Origin: Haematobia irritans
Lineage: Eukaryota > Arthropoda > Insecta > Diptera > Muscidae
Direction of reading: 5' to 3'
NCBI RefSeq assembly: GCF_050003625.1
Contig: NC_134399.1
Span: 219,288,975-219,352,974, forward strand
DNA: 64,000 nt
Shown piece by piece: positions 10,230 to 22,189 of this stretch. Both the position numbers and the translations under genes were made by a program. The notes under the pieces were generated by a model. It was given only the letters and a program-made list of their open reading frames with translations. It was not told the origin of the DNA and did not search any database. Each line of letters begins with the position of its first letter. The first letter of the stretch is position 1.

Positions 10230-13200
10230 TTATGAACTTGTTAAAGCTCTAAACAAATATTGAATAAAAAAATATGTTGCAAAAAATTGGAATACATAGT
10301 GAATGACTTTAATAATACGTAGACGTATACGAGTTCGCTTTGAGGCTTCCGGAGATTCCTTCAGTAAAAATTCTTTGAAGCCTCTTAAAGTGTTTTGATA
10401 ATAGATCATGTGGTCACAATCACAATAATCCAGATATTTAAAAATTGATCTAGAATAGAATAGAAAAAAAAATAGGAAATAGAGTTGATCTACTCTGTTT
10501 GTATTATAGCGTTCTCTTACCGTTCTTTTGCATCAATAAGACTTTCTAAATTTCTCAATTTTGTATTATCAAACGACCACCATCTGTTAAGGAAAACATC
10601 AGTGACCATAGAATTTGCAACTATTTTTCGTTGAAGTTTTAATAATCTGTAAAATACAAATGAAAATCAAGTTTTTATACATTTATGAACTGTATATTTC
10701 CCATTTCTGAAGCTATTTTTTTACAAATACGCACATTATTGCTCCTAGTTTTAAGGTACACTTCAAGCTTAATTTTATAATTGGCTTGTTTACGCTTAGT
10801 ACTGGATAACCATGCCATGGGTGACTAATAAAGGGTGATTTGTTAAGAGCTTGATAACTTTAAAAAAAAAAAAAAAACGCATAAAATTTGCAAAATCTCA
10901 TCGGTTCTTTATTTGAAACGTTAGATTGGTCCATGACATTTACTTTTTGAAGATAATTTCATTTAAATGTTGACCGCGGCTGCGTCTTAGGTGGTCCATT
11001 CGGAAAGTCCAATTTTGGGCAACTTTTTCGAGCATTTGGGCCGGAATAGCCCGAATTTCTTCGGAAATGTTGTCTTCCAAAGCTGGAATAGTTGCTGGCT
11101 TATTTCTGTAGACTTTAGACTTGACGTAGCCCCACAAAAAATAGTCTAAAGGCGTCAAATCGCATGATCTTGGTGGCCAACTTACCGGTCCATTTCTTGA
11201 GATGAATTGTTCTCCGAAGTTTTCCCTCAAAATGGCCATAGAATCGCGAGCTGTGTGGCATGTAGCGCCATCTTGTTGAAACCACATGTCAACCAAGTTC
11301 AGTTCTTCCATTTTTGGCAACAAAAAGTTTGTTAGCATCGAACGATAGCGATCGCCATTCACCGTAACGTTGCGTCCAACAGCATCTTTGAAAAAATACG
11401 GTCCAATGATTCCACCAGCGTACAAACCACACCAAACAGTGCATTTTTCGGGATGCATGGGCAGTTCTTGAACGGCTTCTGGTTGCTCTTCACTCCAAAT
11501 GCGGCAATTTTGCTTATTTACGTAGCCATTCAACCAGAAATGAGCCTCATCGCTGAACAAAATTTGTCGATAAAAAAGCGGATTTTCTGCCACTGATTTT
11601 GGTAATAAAATTCAATGATTTGCAAGCGTTGCTCGTTAGTAAGTCTATTCATGATGAAATGTCAAAGCATACTGAGCATCTTTCTCTTTGACACCATGTC
11701 TGAAATCCCACGTGATCTGTCAAATACTAATGCATGAAAATCCTAACCTCAAAAGAATCACCCTTTATTAGCTAGTGCGGTTATAGGACTGTTTTCTTTT
11801 GGTACTGCACGCAACATTTGTATGAACGGAGATAGGTCTATATGGGGGCTATACAAAGACATGGACCAATACACACATATTCAGCAAACATTTCAGCCAA
11901 ATCAAATAAAAATTCGGGCGTATAGATGCCCAAGACCCCAAATTTGGACAACAAAGTCTGGACCGATATAGCCCATGGCGTGATAACAAAAAACAGGCGG
12001 ACATGGGTATAAAAAATTCAAATCATATCATTTCACCTTATAATAGGTCTGATCGCGTACTTTTCCAGTAAAAACTAGCAAGAGAGTAAGAGTGTATTTT
12101 ACTCTCTTTGATTCAAATTGCTGAAAAATACTCGAACGACCAGTAACTATTTGCACATTCAAATTTTCAACTTCTAAAATATTAAAAACAGAAAACTCAA
12201 CCTCTTTTTTTAACTTCCAGTTGTAGTTGAGGAACATGTACATTGTGCTGGTGCTTTGTTTGTTATCAACAACCAGCTCGCAACGTATGCTATGGTATGC
12301 AAAATTTTACTGGGGAAAAATCTCTAGCAAAAAGCTGCAATTTCTCTATCTAACTGTCAAATGTAGTCTCTCTCCGCCTCTCTTTTGCTGGATTTTTGGT
12401 GTAAACGAACGACTTCCAGTAAAAACCTGTGATAATTATAAAAAATTATCTGGTTCTCGAACTGAGCTAATAAGTGCACTCAGATTTCAATCGATCGAAA
12501 TTGCGGTAGCTTCATTATAGCGGCGAATATTTATATAGATGGCGTTGAATAAACTCAAAATGAAATTGAAGAAGAAGTACTTACATTGGAGGTTTTTGTG
12601 CTATTCTTATTAGACAATCAAAAAATATTGCCGGTATTATTTGGAATAAAAAGAACTTAAAAGAAAGAGAATTTTAAATTAGCTTTGAAATCATTGAAAT
12701 AATCCACACAAAAACTCACCCTTATATAATGCCAGAGAGCATAACGAGTAATAGTACCCTCTGGAAGCCATAAAGATTTCTCTATAGGATTTTCCAAAAT
12801 AACTTCTTTCCCCAAAGAAATTATATCCCCATTACTCAAATATTTCGACGAATTGCAACAGTTTAAAATGGGTATATCTGCTTCCGAACACTGGTTATTA
12901 AATGGAGTAGATGCATTCCAGGTGGAAACTATAAGAGCTTTGGCACACATATCGACAGGTATGAGGTCATGAATAATATCAGGATTGGCCAGTTTGGTAC
13001 GAAGAATACCAAGTCCACAAGCTACCAATAGTGCTGTCGGTCCATTAAAATTATCAATCCAACCGGGAAAAGGTTCTTGATAGCTACCAATAACTGAAAA
13101 TAGTAGATGACTGCTAACTCCTGTAGATAACTTAGATAGACTGAGTTCTTTTTTACCTATAGATGGCCGAAATATAGACACAGGAATTTTATGGCGACTT

Positions 13201-16200
13201 TCTTCGATTATGTGTTCAGCCAAACTTTTTGTAAATGTGTAGGAATTGGGATGTTTTGGAGCATACTTGGGAAATAATGCATTCAAGGTCTCCAGATCAC
13301 ATGTTTCAGCCATTTTAATGGATGTACGCCAATCAGCATATGCGGGATACATCTGAAATTGGGACAATGTAGGATTGTTAGGGTGTTAAACATGGCGTAA
13401 TTTCAAACTCCAATAACGAAAACTTAAAAGTCTTAAAAAGACGTATCGTTAGTTGAGCACTTGTTTACGTGTACAGTGAAACCTCTCAGAAGTTGCCAAC
13501 CACGGATGCCTTAATTTTGTTCGCATTTGAGACGTAATTTTAATGTGAAAATATAGCAAACGTCTTACGAAAGTTGTCCAATTTTGAGAGGTGTTCGCTT
13601 TTCAGAATGTTCAAGTTTTGAGAGGTTTCACTGTATTTTATATCGGATGCCCAAGATTAGGTTATTTTAGGCGCACTTGGATTATTCAGTCTGTATGCAG
13701 AGAAGGAATATGATCACCGCAAACAGGTTTCAAGAGCATAATGTTAAATAATGTTTAGGTTGATCATATTCCTTCTCTGGGTGTAGAGGCGTGCGCGTGA
13801 CATGCGTGAATTACGTGAGTCGTGAATGAAATTCAAACTAAATCTCGTATATGTGCGTGAATGGGTCTAAACAAAATTGTGTCGTTCGTAAGCGTTAAGG
13901 CCGGTATGCACCTCTAGCGAAATTTTCAGTAACAAAAAAACAGGGCTGTGTACACAAATTTTAAACCAGCTAATCGCTTTTAAAAATTTTTAATATATGT
14001 TCCAAATATTCCTCAAATAAATTGTTTATTATTTACAGACCTTTTAAAACTTTTACGCACACATTGATTGTAATAAATTAAATGTTTGCTGCCAAAATAT
14101 GCTTTTGACAACCCTGTTATTTTCATTAGAGGTGCGTACCAGCTTACGAAATTGAACGCTACCGAAAATTTCGTTAGCATAAATAGCAATGCATTTCTTA
14201 TGGGAATGAAATTTTTCGCTAGAGGTGCATACCGGCCTTTAATGAAAACTATTTTTTTCATGAATGTGCGAGAGTACGGTTTTATCACAATAACGTGCAC
14301 GATTAAATCTACGATCACGATAAAATATATGTTGACGAAAAAATTTGCGTTCGCGATTAAATTCAAGCTCACGAAAAAATGCATGTTCTCGATTAAATTC
14401 TCGCTATCAAATTCAACTATATCCACGATTTCAATCACCCTCATGGTTTATTCACTAATGGTTCCGTCGTGTGTTATATAAATATTCTTTAATTGTCATG
14501 AGTTATGAGATTTGTCGAGAATTTTTGTGAATTAATTTTCGTATCACGAAAGTTGTCGTAAATCACCAAAACTATGGGTAGTCGCCATAATTTTTCGGAA
14601 GTCGTGAGGATTGTCATGACATTTAATTCTGTCCTTTGTGGTACCACATGTTGTGAACTTCTCTCTTATCAATGCCTGCTGTCCGATGCTTTGTTTAGCT
14701 CAATGGCAGAGGACCTCCCATTTTAGAGCGAAACGCTCAATGTCGCGCCCAATGGGCTTCACAAGAATTGTCGTGTCACGTAAGTTGTCGAGAATCACGA
14801 AAATGGTTACGTCACTAGAAATTGGATGAATTTACATAAAATGTGGTGAACTTCTTTCTTATCAATGTCTGATGTCCGATTCCATATTTAGCTCAATGGC
14901 AGCGGACCTCCAATTTTAGAACCGATTCCGGACAGAGAGCAGTGGGAAGCGCCCAAAGTTTTCCGTGGTTTATCCCGTTCAACATAAGTTCCTGCGTGAT
15001 TTCCACATTCATGGGACATTTTATTCTATTGCTTTTCGTATTAACCTAGATAGACATTCCAATAATTCCCATTACAGTTACAGAGCAACCTGCCTGCGAA
15101 ATCTGTCATGTTCCGCCCAATACGCATCGCAAGACAACTATACACACAAGACCTGGTCGAGAAACCTACAAGGTCACTGTTCGTAAGAATATTTCAGAAA
15201 TCCCCAGGAAGCCAGCCAATATAACTATTCTCCGTATTTTTCTTCTGGAAACAAAATATGACAAAAATAACCTTAAAGGCCGGTATGGAACTCTTGCGAA
15301 AAAAATTCCTTCCTATAGACCGGTATGCACCTCTAGCGAAAAATTTCGTTCCCATAAGAAATGCATTGCTATTTATGCTAACGAAATTTTCGATAAAGGC
15401 CGGTATGCACTAGAGATGTGCACGTGAGTAATATTTTACTCACGCTCACGCACACTCACGACGGAAAAATCGTACTCACGCACACTCACGCACGATATTG
15501 TTTGGTAGGACTCACGCTCACGCACACTCACGAAAAGAAAATTTGTATTCACGCACACTCACGCACGAAAATGTCGTGACTCACGAAAAATACCGTGACT
15601 CACGAAAAATATCGTGACTCACGAAAAATGTCGTGACTCACGAACAATTTTTTGAGTAATTTACCTTAGCGACGTGTCTGCAAATATGAGCATTATTAAA
15701 ATCGAGAGCGTTATTACACTCTTAACATCCCAGGTGTCACTAAAATTGTAAATGAATTTAACTTTTAAGCGTTTTATGTTGGTGAGCAGGATTATTTTCG
15801 TGAGCGTAAATCTTTACTCACGCACACTCACGAAGATAATATTTTCGTGACTCACGCTCACGCACGACATTCTGGTTTGTTAATCACGCTCACGCACACT
15901 CACGCCGTTGCCATGAGCGTGACTCACGACTCACGCGTGAGTCACGAAAATTTTCGTGAGTCACGACAATTTCGTGTCACGTGCACACCTCTAGTATGCA
16001 CCTCTAGCGAAAAATTTCATTCCCATAAGAAATGCATTGCTATTTATGCTAACGAAATTTTCGGTAGCGTTCAATTTCGTAAGCTGGTACGCACCTTTAA
16101 TGAAAATAACAGGGTTGTCAAAAGCATATTTTGGCAGCAAACATTTAATTTATTACAATCATTGTGTGCGTAAAAGTTTTAAAAGGTCTGTAAATAATAA

Positions 16201-18004
16201 ACAATTTATATGAGGAATATTTGGAACATATATTAACAATTTTTAAAAGCGATTAGCTGGTTTAAATTTTGTGTACACAGCCCTGTTTTTTTGCTGTAGA
16301 CTTAAATAAATTTTTGCTACCGAAAATTTCGCTAGAGGTGCATACCGGCCTTAACAGGGTTGTCAAAAGCATATTTTGGAGAGATGTTGACAACTCATGG
16401 CAACAAACATTTAATTTATTACAATCATTGTGTGTGTAAAAGTTTTAAGAGGTCTGTATATAATGAACAATTTATTTGAGAAATATTTGTAACAAATATT
16501 AACAATTTTTAAAAGCGATTAACTGGTTTAAAATTTGTGTGCATTATGCTTCTCTACACTATATACACAACCCGTTTTTTGTTGTAGACTTAAATAAAGT
16601 TTTGATACCGACAATTTCGCTAGAGTTGCATACCGGCCGTGATCGTGATCTTAGTTCTAGGCTTAACGTTTTTTATATGGAGTATAACAGTGTTTCGTGC
16701 GAAAACGTGTGTGTAGAGTGTAGAAAAGCATAATGCACATAAATTTTAAACCAGCTTTTAAAAATTGTTAATATTTGTTCCAAATATTTCTCAAATAAAT
16801 TGTTGATTATTTACAGACTTCTTAAAACTTTTACACACACAATGATTGTAATAAATTAAATGTTTGCTGCCATGAGTTTTCAACATATCTCCAATATATT
16901 CTTTTGGCAACCCTGTTATGGACAAAAAATTTCATTAGAGGTGGAAATTTCGTGGGAAAGAAAATTTTCGTAGGAGGTGTATAGCGTCCTTTCACAAAAA
17001 CTAGAATTTAGTCGTTCTCTTTCTCTGGCACATTCGAAAACAATTTCTTTAGGAGACTCGTCAATAGTGTCCTCAGTGATTAATTTAATTTTTACCTTTT
17101 CCTCCAATAAATCTACATCCGGATGAGCGTATGTGGTCGATACATGCATTAACATCTTCAAATTTGGCAATGTTTCGGCTAATTTCACCATTTCGCGAGT
17201 TCCACGCGTATTAAGCAATAATGATGTCTTGAAATCCTCATCAAAACGTACTGTAGCGGCAACATGGAATATGATGGAAACATTTCGAATTTTATCTAAA
17301 TCGAACGGAGATATTCCCAATCCTAATTCTTGGCAATCACCAGCAATGGCAACCAGTTTTTTAAAAGACTCTGGTCGTTCGGAACGTACCCGTCGGAATA
17401 ATGGTATACTCAGTATATCTTCCAGTCGTTGTTGGACATTTGTAGTATTTTTACTGCGCAGTAAGATATAAATGTTCCCAACACTTGGTAGAGATCTTAA
17501 AATCTTCTCGATAAGAACTTTTCCAATAAAACCTAGGGGAAAACAGAAATTTTTGATGATAAATGTTTCTTGTAATTGCAGAAAAATATACATTTAAAAT
17601 TCATAAAAAAAAAACAAAATATGTGGTGGGTGACCCTTTCTTAGAGGAGGTTAAGATTGCAATCCTGTAGTGTAATATACTGCCCAGACTATACGTTTTT
17701 CCAGACGGCAGTGCTCGTGTCGAACATATCCCAGATGTTGGCCACACTATAAGTTATGTCCGACCGCATAATCGATACTACTGCTTATTAATATGATCGA
17801 TAACACATTTGTCGATTAGCTAGTCATCGCCGACAATTCGTATCGATTGGTCACACTGTAAGATTTTTTACAAACACAGACATTCTTCCGGAATAACTTA
17901 TAGTCTGGACGGCGCATTAGTCTCTTCCATATTTGTATAATTCAATTACCTGATCCACCAGTTATAAAAATATCTTGATCCTTATAGAAATTCTGTATAG
18001 ACAT
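10230..18004 (-). CDS. Fatty acyl-CoA reductase, paralogue A (7 exons, 492 aa)
   Basis: Exons: 18004-17950, 17532-17096, 13352-13157, 13093-12720, 12655-12585, 10646-10521, 10449-10230; total 1479 nt with no internal stop and all phases matching. The N-terminal half is a Rossmann NAD(P)H-binding reductase domain: TGGSGFIGK at residues 15-23, the HVAATVRFDE and STTYAHP blocks, and the YxxxK catalytic pair as YTFTK at 202-206. The C-terminal half matches the FAR_C ('sterile') domain, ending in a hydrophobic segment (VIHYVFQFFATYFF) near the C-terminus, as expected for an ER or peroxisome membrane enzyme. The family reduces fatty acyl-CoA to primary alcohol with NADPH, for wax, cuticular and pheromone lipids. 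Length is normal (about 500 aa). Introns 2 (3743 bp) and 5 (1938 bp) are filled with transposons; introns 3, 4 and 6 are 63-71 bp. First (most downstream) of a three-gene tandem array. Confidence 0.93.
10831..11765 (-). mobile_element. DD41D mariner-type element, copy 2 (935 bp), in FAR-A intron 5
   Basis: Same AAGGGTGATT terminal repeats, flanked by TA at 10829-10830 and 11766-11767. Here the N-terminal MNRLTNEQRLQIIEFYYQN is kept, then the sequence jumps out of frame into the AENPLFYRQ region, so the deletion differs from copies 1 and 3. The insertion lies between FAR-A exons 5 and 6, antisense to nothing coding, and should be removed by splicing. Confidence 0.93.
10940..11593 (-). pseudogene. 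DD41D mariner transposase, C-terminal part, copy 2
   Basis: 217-aa ORF differing from copy 1 at a single residue (AQM for AEM near the C-terminus). All three catalytic Asp motifs are intact. It is separated from its own N-terminal start by a frame-breaking internal deletion just upstream. Confidence 0.9.
13474..13633. mobile_element. pogo/Tigger-like MITE (160 bp) in FAR-A intron 2
   Basis: Ends CAGTGAAACCTCTCAGAAG and the inverted AGAGGTTTCACTG, flanked by TA on both sides (13472-13473, 13634-13635). Terminal sequence and TA target fit the pogo branch of Tc1/mariner. No ORF. Confidence 0.75.
13675..13790. mobile_element. Fragment of the GATCATATTCCTTCTCTG foldback family
   Basis: Contains gcagagaaggaatatgatca and, inverted, tgatcatattccttctctgg about 80 bp apart. 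The same ends define the 252-bp foldback at 57837-58088; one end also occurs at about 41615-41645. Confidence 0.6.
13783..14640. mobile_element. Older hAT-like element rich in CGTGA/TCACG motifs, interrupted
   Basis: Begins tagaggcgtgcgcgtgac, close to the TAGAGGTGTGCACG terminus of the intact hAT MITE at 15411-15993. It shows the same dispersed cgtga/tcacg motifs on both sides of an inserted Harbinger-type MITE (13898-14238). The right end is not resolved. Confidence 0.4.
13898..14238. mobile_element. PIF/Harbinger-like MITE with AGGCCGGTATGCACC ends (341 bp)
   Basis: Left end aggccggtatgcacctctag and right end ctagaggtgcataccggcct are perfectly inverted, flanked by TTA at 13895-13897 and 14239-14241. 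A 3-bp TTA target is the Harbinger signature, so the assignment is a reasonable inference. No ORF of its own. Confidence 0.7.
14640..14960. repeat. Degraded SINE fragments
   Basis: Two stretches (about 14652-14735 and 14845-14925) read gtgaacttct.tcttatcaatg, tgtccgat, then ttagctcaatggcag and ggacctcc. These match the body of the tRNA-derived SINE seen intact at 28780-29126. Confidence 0.5.
15276..16350. mobile_element. GGCCGGTATGCACC-family element, interrupted by a hAT MITE
   Basis: Starts aaggccggtatggaac at about 15276 and ends gctagaggtgcataccggcc at about 16349, the same ends as the 13898 element. It contains an internal partial duplication of the left end (about 15318-15405) and is split by the 583-bp hAT MITE at 15411-15993. 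Further truncated copies follow at 16351-16640 and 16735-16990. Confidence 0.6.
15411..15993. mobile_element. Non-autonomous hAT element (583 bp) with perfect 8-bp target duplication
   Basis: Termini TAGAGATGTGCACG and inverted TAGAGGTGTGCACG, flanked on both sides by GTATGCAC (15403-15410 and 15994-16001). An 8-bp duplication with TAG-starting ends is diagnostic of hAT transposition. The interior is almost wholly cacgctcacgcacactcacg-type repeats, on both strands, without ORF. It splits a GGCCGG-family MITE, which gives the order of insertion. Confidence 0.9.
16351..16990. mobile_element. Truncated copies of the GGCCGG-family MITE
   Basis: Two partial copies in opposite orientation share caaacatttaatttattac and its complement. 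They end gctagagttgcataccggcc at about 16640, and run in from about 16735 to the edge of FAR-A exon 2. No coding sequence. Confidence 0.5.
17670..17930. mobile_element. MITE in FAR-A intron 1
   Basis: Left end cccagactatacgtttttcc and right end acttatagtctggacgg are inverted. The right end matches a fragment at 4540-4565. It occupies most of the 417-bp intron 1, which is only 56 bp in FAR-B, so the insertion explains the size difference. Confidence 0.55.
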
Positions 18005-18511
18005 GTTTCTTCTTTTATTATTCTCAATCGGGATTTTTCAATTTTGAGTTGATTACAAAAATGCACCCAAATAGTTTATCAGATAATAAACAACTAAACA
18101 GCTAAAGATTGGAGTAGTGCCTAATGGCATGAGAGTTTGTGCATTCAAGCTACCATTTTTATTTTAAATTACATTGTCCAATAGACAAATGTATAGAATA
18201 AATTAACATTAATCTAGTCGTATTTTAATGTACAATATATGGTCTAGGGTAATGTCATCATAGATATAGAAATTAAATGCCAATGGAATGGAAATCTGTG
18301 TCAATAAAGTTTTGTTGGTGATCTTTTTTTGGAGTTTTATAAATTTATTCATTCCCAAAAGTTTATGAGTGTACGGAATCCCAACCCCTATGACTAAAAT
18401 AACTAAATAAGGAGAGGTCAGCATGAAGCACTTTGCTTCCGATCAAAAACGCAGTCACTCGAACTAAAGTGACCCTTCGTTAAGTTTAAATGAACTAAGT
18501 TGAACTTCGAA
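18005..18511. other. FAR-A 5' flank
   Basis: AT-rich unique sequence upstream of the FAR-A start codon. It should hold the promoter and 5' UTR. I see no convincing TATA-initiator pair and no other gene. Confidence 0.4.
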
Positions 18512-19418
18512 CACGCAAAGAAAAAAAACGTGTGGAAAACGTGTACCGAAAACGTTTTTCTTTTGTTAGAGTTTTTTGAACTGCTTCGAAAATTTTAAAC
18601 TTTTATCACCAAAAAAATTCGTTTGTTACAAAATTTTTATTTTTTTCAATAAAAAAAAATATTTTTGAACCAACAACACAGTCCATTTCGTTTATATGAA
18701 GCACTGTTCTTTTCTGACTTTAACGGCCATTTTCTTGTAGCTCCGTTTGGCTTTAACTGCGAGTTAACAGAAAGTAAATTACAAATATCTTCTCTCAGGT
18801 TAACTTTAACTGAAAAAGTTTCAGCAGTTAAATTTCTAACTGGCATGTGGAATATATAGGCAAGATGACAGATATGTCTATGGTACGGTTTAAAAGTTCG
18901 TTAGCTAACGGAGCACTAACGGAGCTTCATGAAAATGGGTGTAAGTCTTTAATAAGACACATGTTACAGTTCATAGTAAAAATTTAATATAGTAGTATGT
19001 AATGTTGAACGTCTTTTCGGAACATATCTGGAATATACGAATATGTAAAAAAAAAAACAAAAAAAAAATGTTGGTGTTCGGTCGAAGCAGGGATCGGACC
19101 CACGACACTTGGCATGCAAGGCGGACGTAGCAACCACTGTTTCGTGGTGCCCAACTAAATGTATGTTTCTGTTAAATAAAGTCTGTTTAATAGGCTCGTG
19201 GGCGCCGCAAGATATGCTATATAAATATAACTTATATGGATAATTGTCTATTGATGACAATAACAGCTATGAAATTTATGAAAAGAATAACATCCTACAA
19301 AAGAATACACGTTTATCACAAAAAGTATATAAACTTCCTTACAGCGAAAAGCAAATGAGAAACGATGTTTGTTTGTCTAAAATTTCGTTTGGGAGGAAAT
19401 AATTATTTTTTTTGCGTG
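18512..19418. mobile_element. CACGCAAA-ended TIR element with tRNA-like insert, copy 1
   Basis: Ends CACGCAAAGAAAAAAAACG and, inverted, CACGCAAAAAAAATAATTAT. The 29982-30875 element is the same sequence in the opposite orientation. The interior holds a tRNA-like segment (19081-19160, minus) with a B-box variant. No transposase ORF. Confidence 0.7.
19081..19160 (-). repeat. tRNA-like segment inside the TIR element
   Basis: On the minus strand: gtggttgctacgtccgcc (A-box-like), then gtgggtccgatccctgc (B-box-like), then the cttcgaccgaacacc tail shared with the dispersed SINE. It lacks a clean acceptor stem, so it is tRNA-derived and not a working tRNA gene. Confidence 0.5.
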
Positions 19419-19481
19419 TATAGCGTCTTAGATATTTTTATTTGTTTTAACGATTTGATTTTCATTGAAATTATCCTATCC

Positions 19482-20547
19482 CAGCAAAATAAATTGGAAG
19501 TTGTTCCACAAACATTTCTTTTAAAGCCCATCCCAGAATCCCCCATCGAGTATTTTCTACTTCGGGTGCAGTCCTTTTGGACAAGTCCACAAACATTTCT
19601 TGTAAAGCGCATCTTGGGATCCCCCAATGATTTTTTTTGCTTCCGATGCAGTCCTTGTGGACAAGTATTAGAAAGAACGCAATCAGGCTATTTGAAGTGA
19701 AAATTTTGGACAATTAAATTTTACAAAAAATAGAAGACTAATAAAAAAAAAACTAAAAAAATAGAAAATTAATAAAAAAGTAAAAAAATAATAAAAAAAA
19801 AATTTCATCCCCGCTGGGATTTGAACCTGTGCCGTTTGACTTTTTCGCTTCCATGGAAGTTCTTTTGAGAAGGTTTTGCAAATTACGAGAATTTTTAATT
19901 TTTTTTGTTGATTTTTAATGGAAAAAAATATATTTATACGAAAATATATGCCGAAAATAAAAAATAAAAATGATGCATGACATAAAAAATATTTTTTTAG
20001 AAAAATATTTGATAAAAACAATTGCCGCTGGTGAGATTTGAACCTGCGTTTCTTATTTTTTCGTTCATACTAATAAAGAACATCTCGAGAAGCAATTAGA
20101 ATGTTATTCCTTGGTGCGTATTACGATCATATAACAAACATTTGAATTGACCTTTCGACGCTTTATGTTCAATGGTGTTTGTGGCTGAGTGTGCTAAGGC
20201 GTTCTGTTATGGCGTCAGCAAACCCAGGTTCAACCCCTGGTCGGAGCGAAAAAGTTTTTCAAATTGTAAAAATTAGATAATAGGAAAATAATTGTGTAAT
20301 AAGACATATGGATGAAAAAGAGTAAAATTGGTTGAAAAAATTTTTTTTTCGCTTTTTAAATTTCTTCATTCAAATTAACTTCCAGGGCACAACTTCTAAA
20401 TCAATGCAAAGGATCCAAAAAGGGAGTACTTCCGTCCTATGACAAGCCCATGTAAAATTCATTGGAGATAATCCAAGTTTGCACTACTTCCGGATCACAG
20501 ATTGGGAATCCAAACTACTTTTTTGGAAGCTCATTTTTTGCTGGGAT
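19482..20547. mobile_element. CCCAGCAAA-ended repeat element, copy 1
   Basis: Left end cccagcaaaataaattggaa, right end ttttttgctggg. Internal blocks (cttccgtcctatgacaagcc, cacaacttctaaa) recur in the copies at 20718-23925, 31069-31996 and, inverted, 50100-50880. No transposase frame; tRNA-like segments inside. Confidence 0.6.
20173..20249 (+). repeat. tRNA-like segment (Leu/Ser-type layout)
   Basis: Reads tgtttgtggctgagtgtgct (A-box-like tggctgagtg), then aacccaggttcaacccctgg (B box ggttcaaccc with a 5-bp TPsiC-like stem). It is followed by a T-run terminator-like aaaaagttttt. A degenerate inverted counterpart is at 50415-50485. It is probably a SINE-type pseudo-tRNA. Confidence 0.4.
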
Positions 20548-21159
20548 GTTGTAGTTAATATTTACAACAGAATAAAGAACTTAACTGAGTTGGATTGATA
20601 TATGGAACAATTTTATTGAAATTTCTTTCATACATATGGACAGTTTCACATTTTTGTGATAAACATTTTACTTCAAAATTAGAACAGCTTACTACAGTTG
20701 TCAAATACCAACAACAACCCAGCAAAAAAATTTGGAAGTTCTTCCGAAGGTACAACTTTAAAAGCACTTCCAGAGGATGCACTCCCAATGATGTTCTTTA
20801 TTTTAACTGCCCAGGAAGTTCTTTTCATTCAATTTTGTATAACATGCTTTTTTCATATTTTTAATGGGCAATTTTAACTTTTTATACCCTCCACCATAGG
20901 ATGGGGGTATATTAACTTTGTCATTCCGCTTGTAACACATCGAAATATCGCTCTAAGACCCCATAAAGTATATAATTTCTGGGTCGTGGTGAAATTCTGA
21001 GTCGATCTGAGCATGTCCGTCCGTCCGTCCGTCCGTCCGTCCGTCTGTTGAAATCACGCTATCTTCCGAACGAAACAAGCTATCGACTTGAAACTTGGCA
21101 CAAGTAGTTGTTATTGATGTAGGTCGGATGGTATTGCAAATGGGCCATATCGGTCCACT

Positions 21160-22080
21160 TTTACGTATAGCCCCCATATAAACGGACCCCCAAATTTGGC
21201 TTGCGAGTACTCTAAGAGAAGCAAATTTCATTCGATCCGGCTGAAATTTGGTACATGGTGTTAGTACATGGTCTCCAACAACCATGCAAAAACTGGTCCA
21301 TATCGGTCCACTTTTACGTATAGCCCCCATATAAACGGACCCCCAAATTTGGCTTGCGATTGCTCTAAGAGAAGCAAATTTCATCTGATACGGCTGAAAT
21401 TTGGTACATGGTGTTAGTATATGGTCTCTAACAACCATGCAAAAATTGGTCCATATCAGTCCACTTTTACGTATAGCCCCCATATAAACGGACCCCCAAA
21501 TTTGGCTTGCGATTGCTCTAAGAGAAGCAAATTTCATCTGATACGGCTGAAATTTGGTACATGGTGTTAGTATATGGTCTCTAACAACCGTGCGAAAATT
21601 GGTCCACATCGGTCCATAATTATATATAGCCCCCATATAAACCGATCCCCAGATTTTGCTTGCGGAGCCTCAAAGAGAAGCAAATTTCATCCGATACGGC
21701 TGAAATTTGGTACATGGTGTTAGTATATGGTCTCTAACATCCATGCAAAAATTGGTCCATATCGGTACACTTTTACGTATAGCCCCATATAAACGGGCCC
21801 CCAAATTTGGCTTGCGATTGATCTAAGAGAAGCAAATTTCATCCGATCCGGCTGAAATTTGGTACATGGTGTTAATGTAGGGTCACTAACAACCATGCAA
21901 AAATTGGTCCATATCGGTCCATAATTATATATAGCCCCCATATAAACCGATCCCCAGATTTGAACTCCGGAGCCTCTTAGAGGAGCAAAATTCATCCGAT
22001 CCGGTTGAAATTTGGTACGTGGTGTTAGTATATGGTCTCTAACAACCATTCAAAAATTGGTCCATATCGGTCTATAGTTA
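21160..22080. repeat. 153-bp tandem array, family 1
   Basis: The block tatagcccccatataaac recurs at 21166, 21319, 21472 and 21625, a period of exactly 153 bp, with a diverged copy further right. Because 153 is 51 codons, the array gives long minus-strand open frames (SVYMGAI-type), which are not genes. Confidence 0.9.
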
Positions 22081-22189
22081 TATATAGCCGATCCCCAATC
22101 ACACAAAAATTGGTCCATATCGGTTCATAATCATGCTTGCCACTCGAGCAAAAATAATCTAGCAAAATTTGTCGAAATTTTATTCCTAT

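Noticed and set aside
12227..12520. 97-aa plus-strand ORF in FAR-A intron 5
   Set aside because: No recognisable motif and lies within an intron of the opposite strand; the nearby true coding signal is FAR-A exon 5 (12655-12585).
14013..14481. Opposing ORFs of 131 and 143 aa
   Set aside because: They straddle the Harbinger-type MITE border and repeat-rich sequence, with no recognisable domain.
15847..16173. 108-aa plus-strand ORF starting MTHAHARHSG
   Set aside because: It begins in the TCACG-repeat core of the hAT MITE and crosses its end into another element.
20953..22049. Two long minus-strand ORFs (227 and 109 aa) with repeated YMGAI and FQPDRMKFASLR blocks
   Set aside because: They are translations of a 153-bp tandem repeat. 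The period is a multiple of three, so frames stay open by chance.
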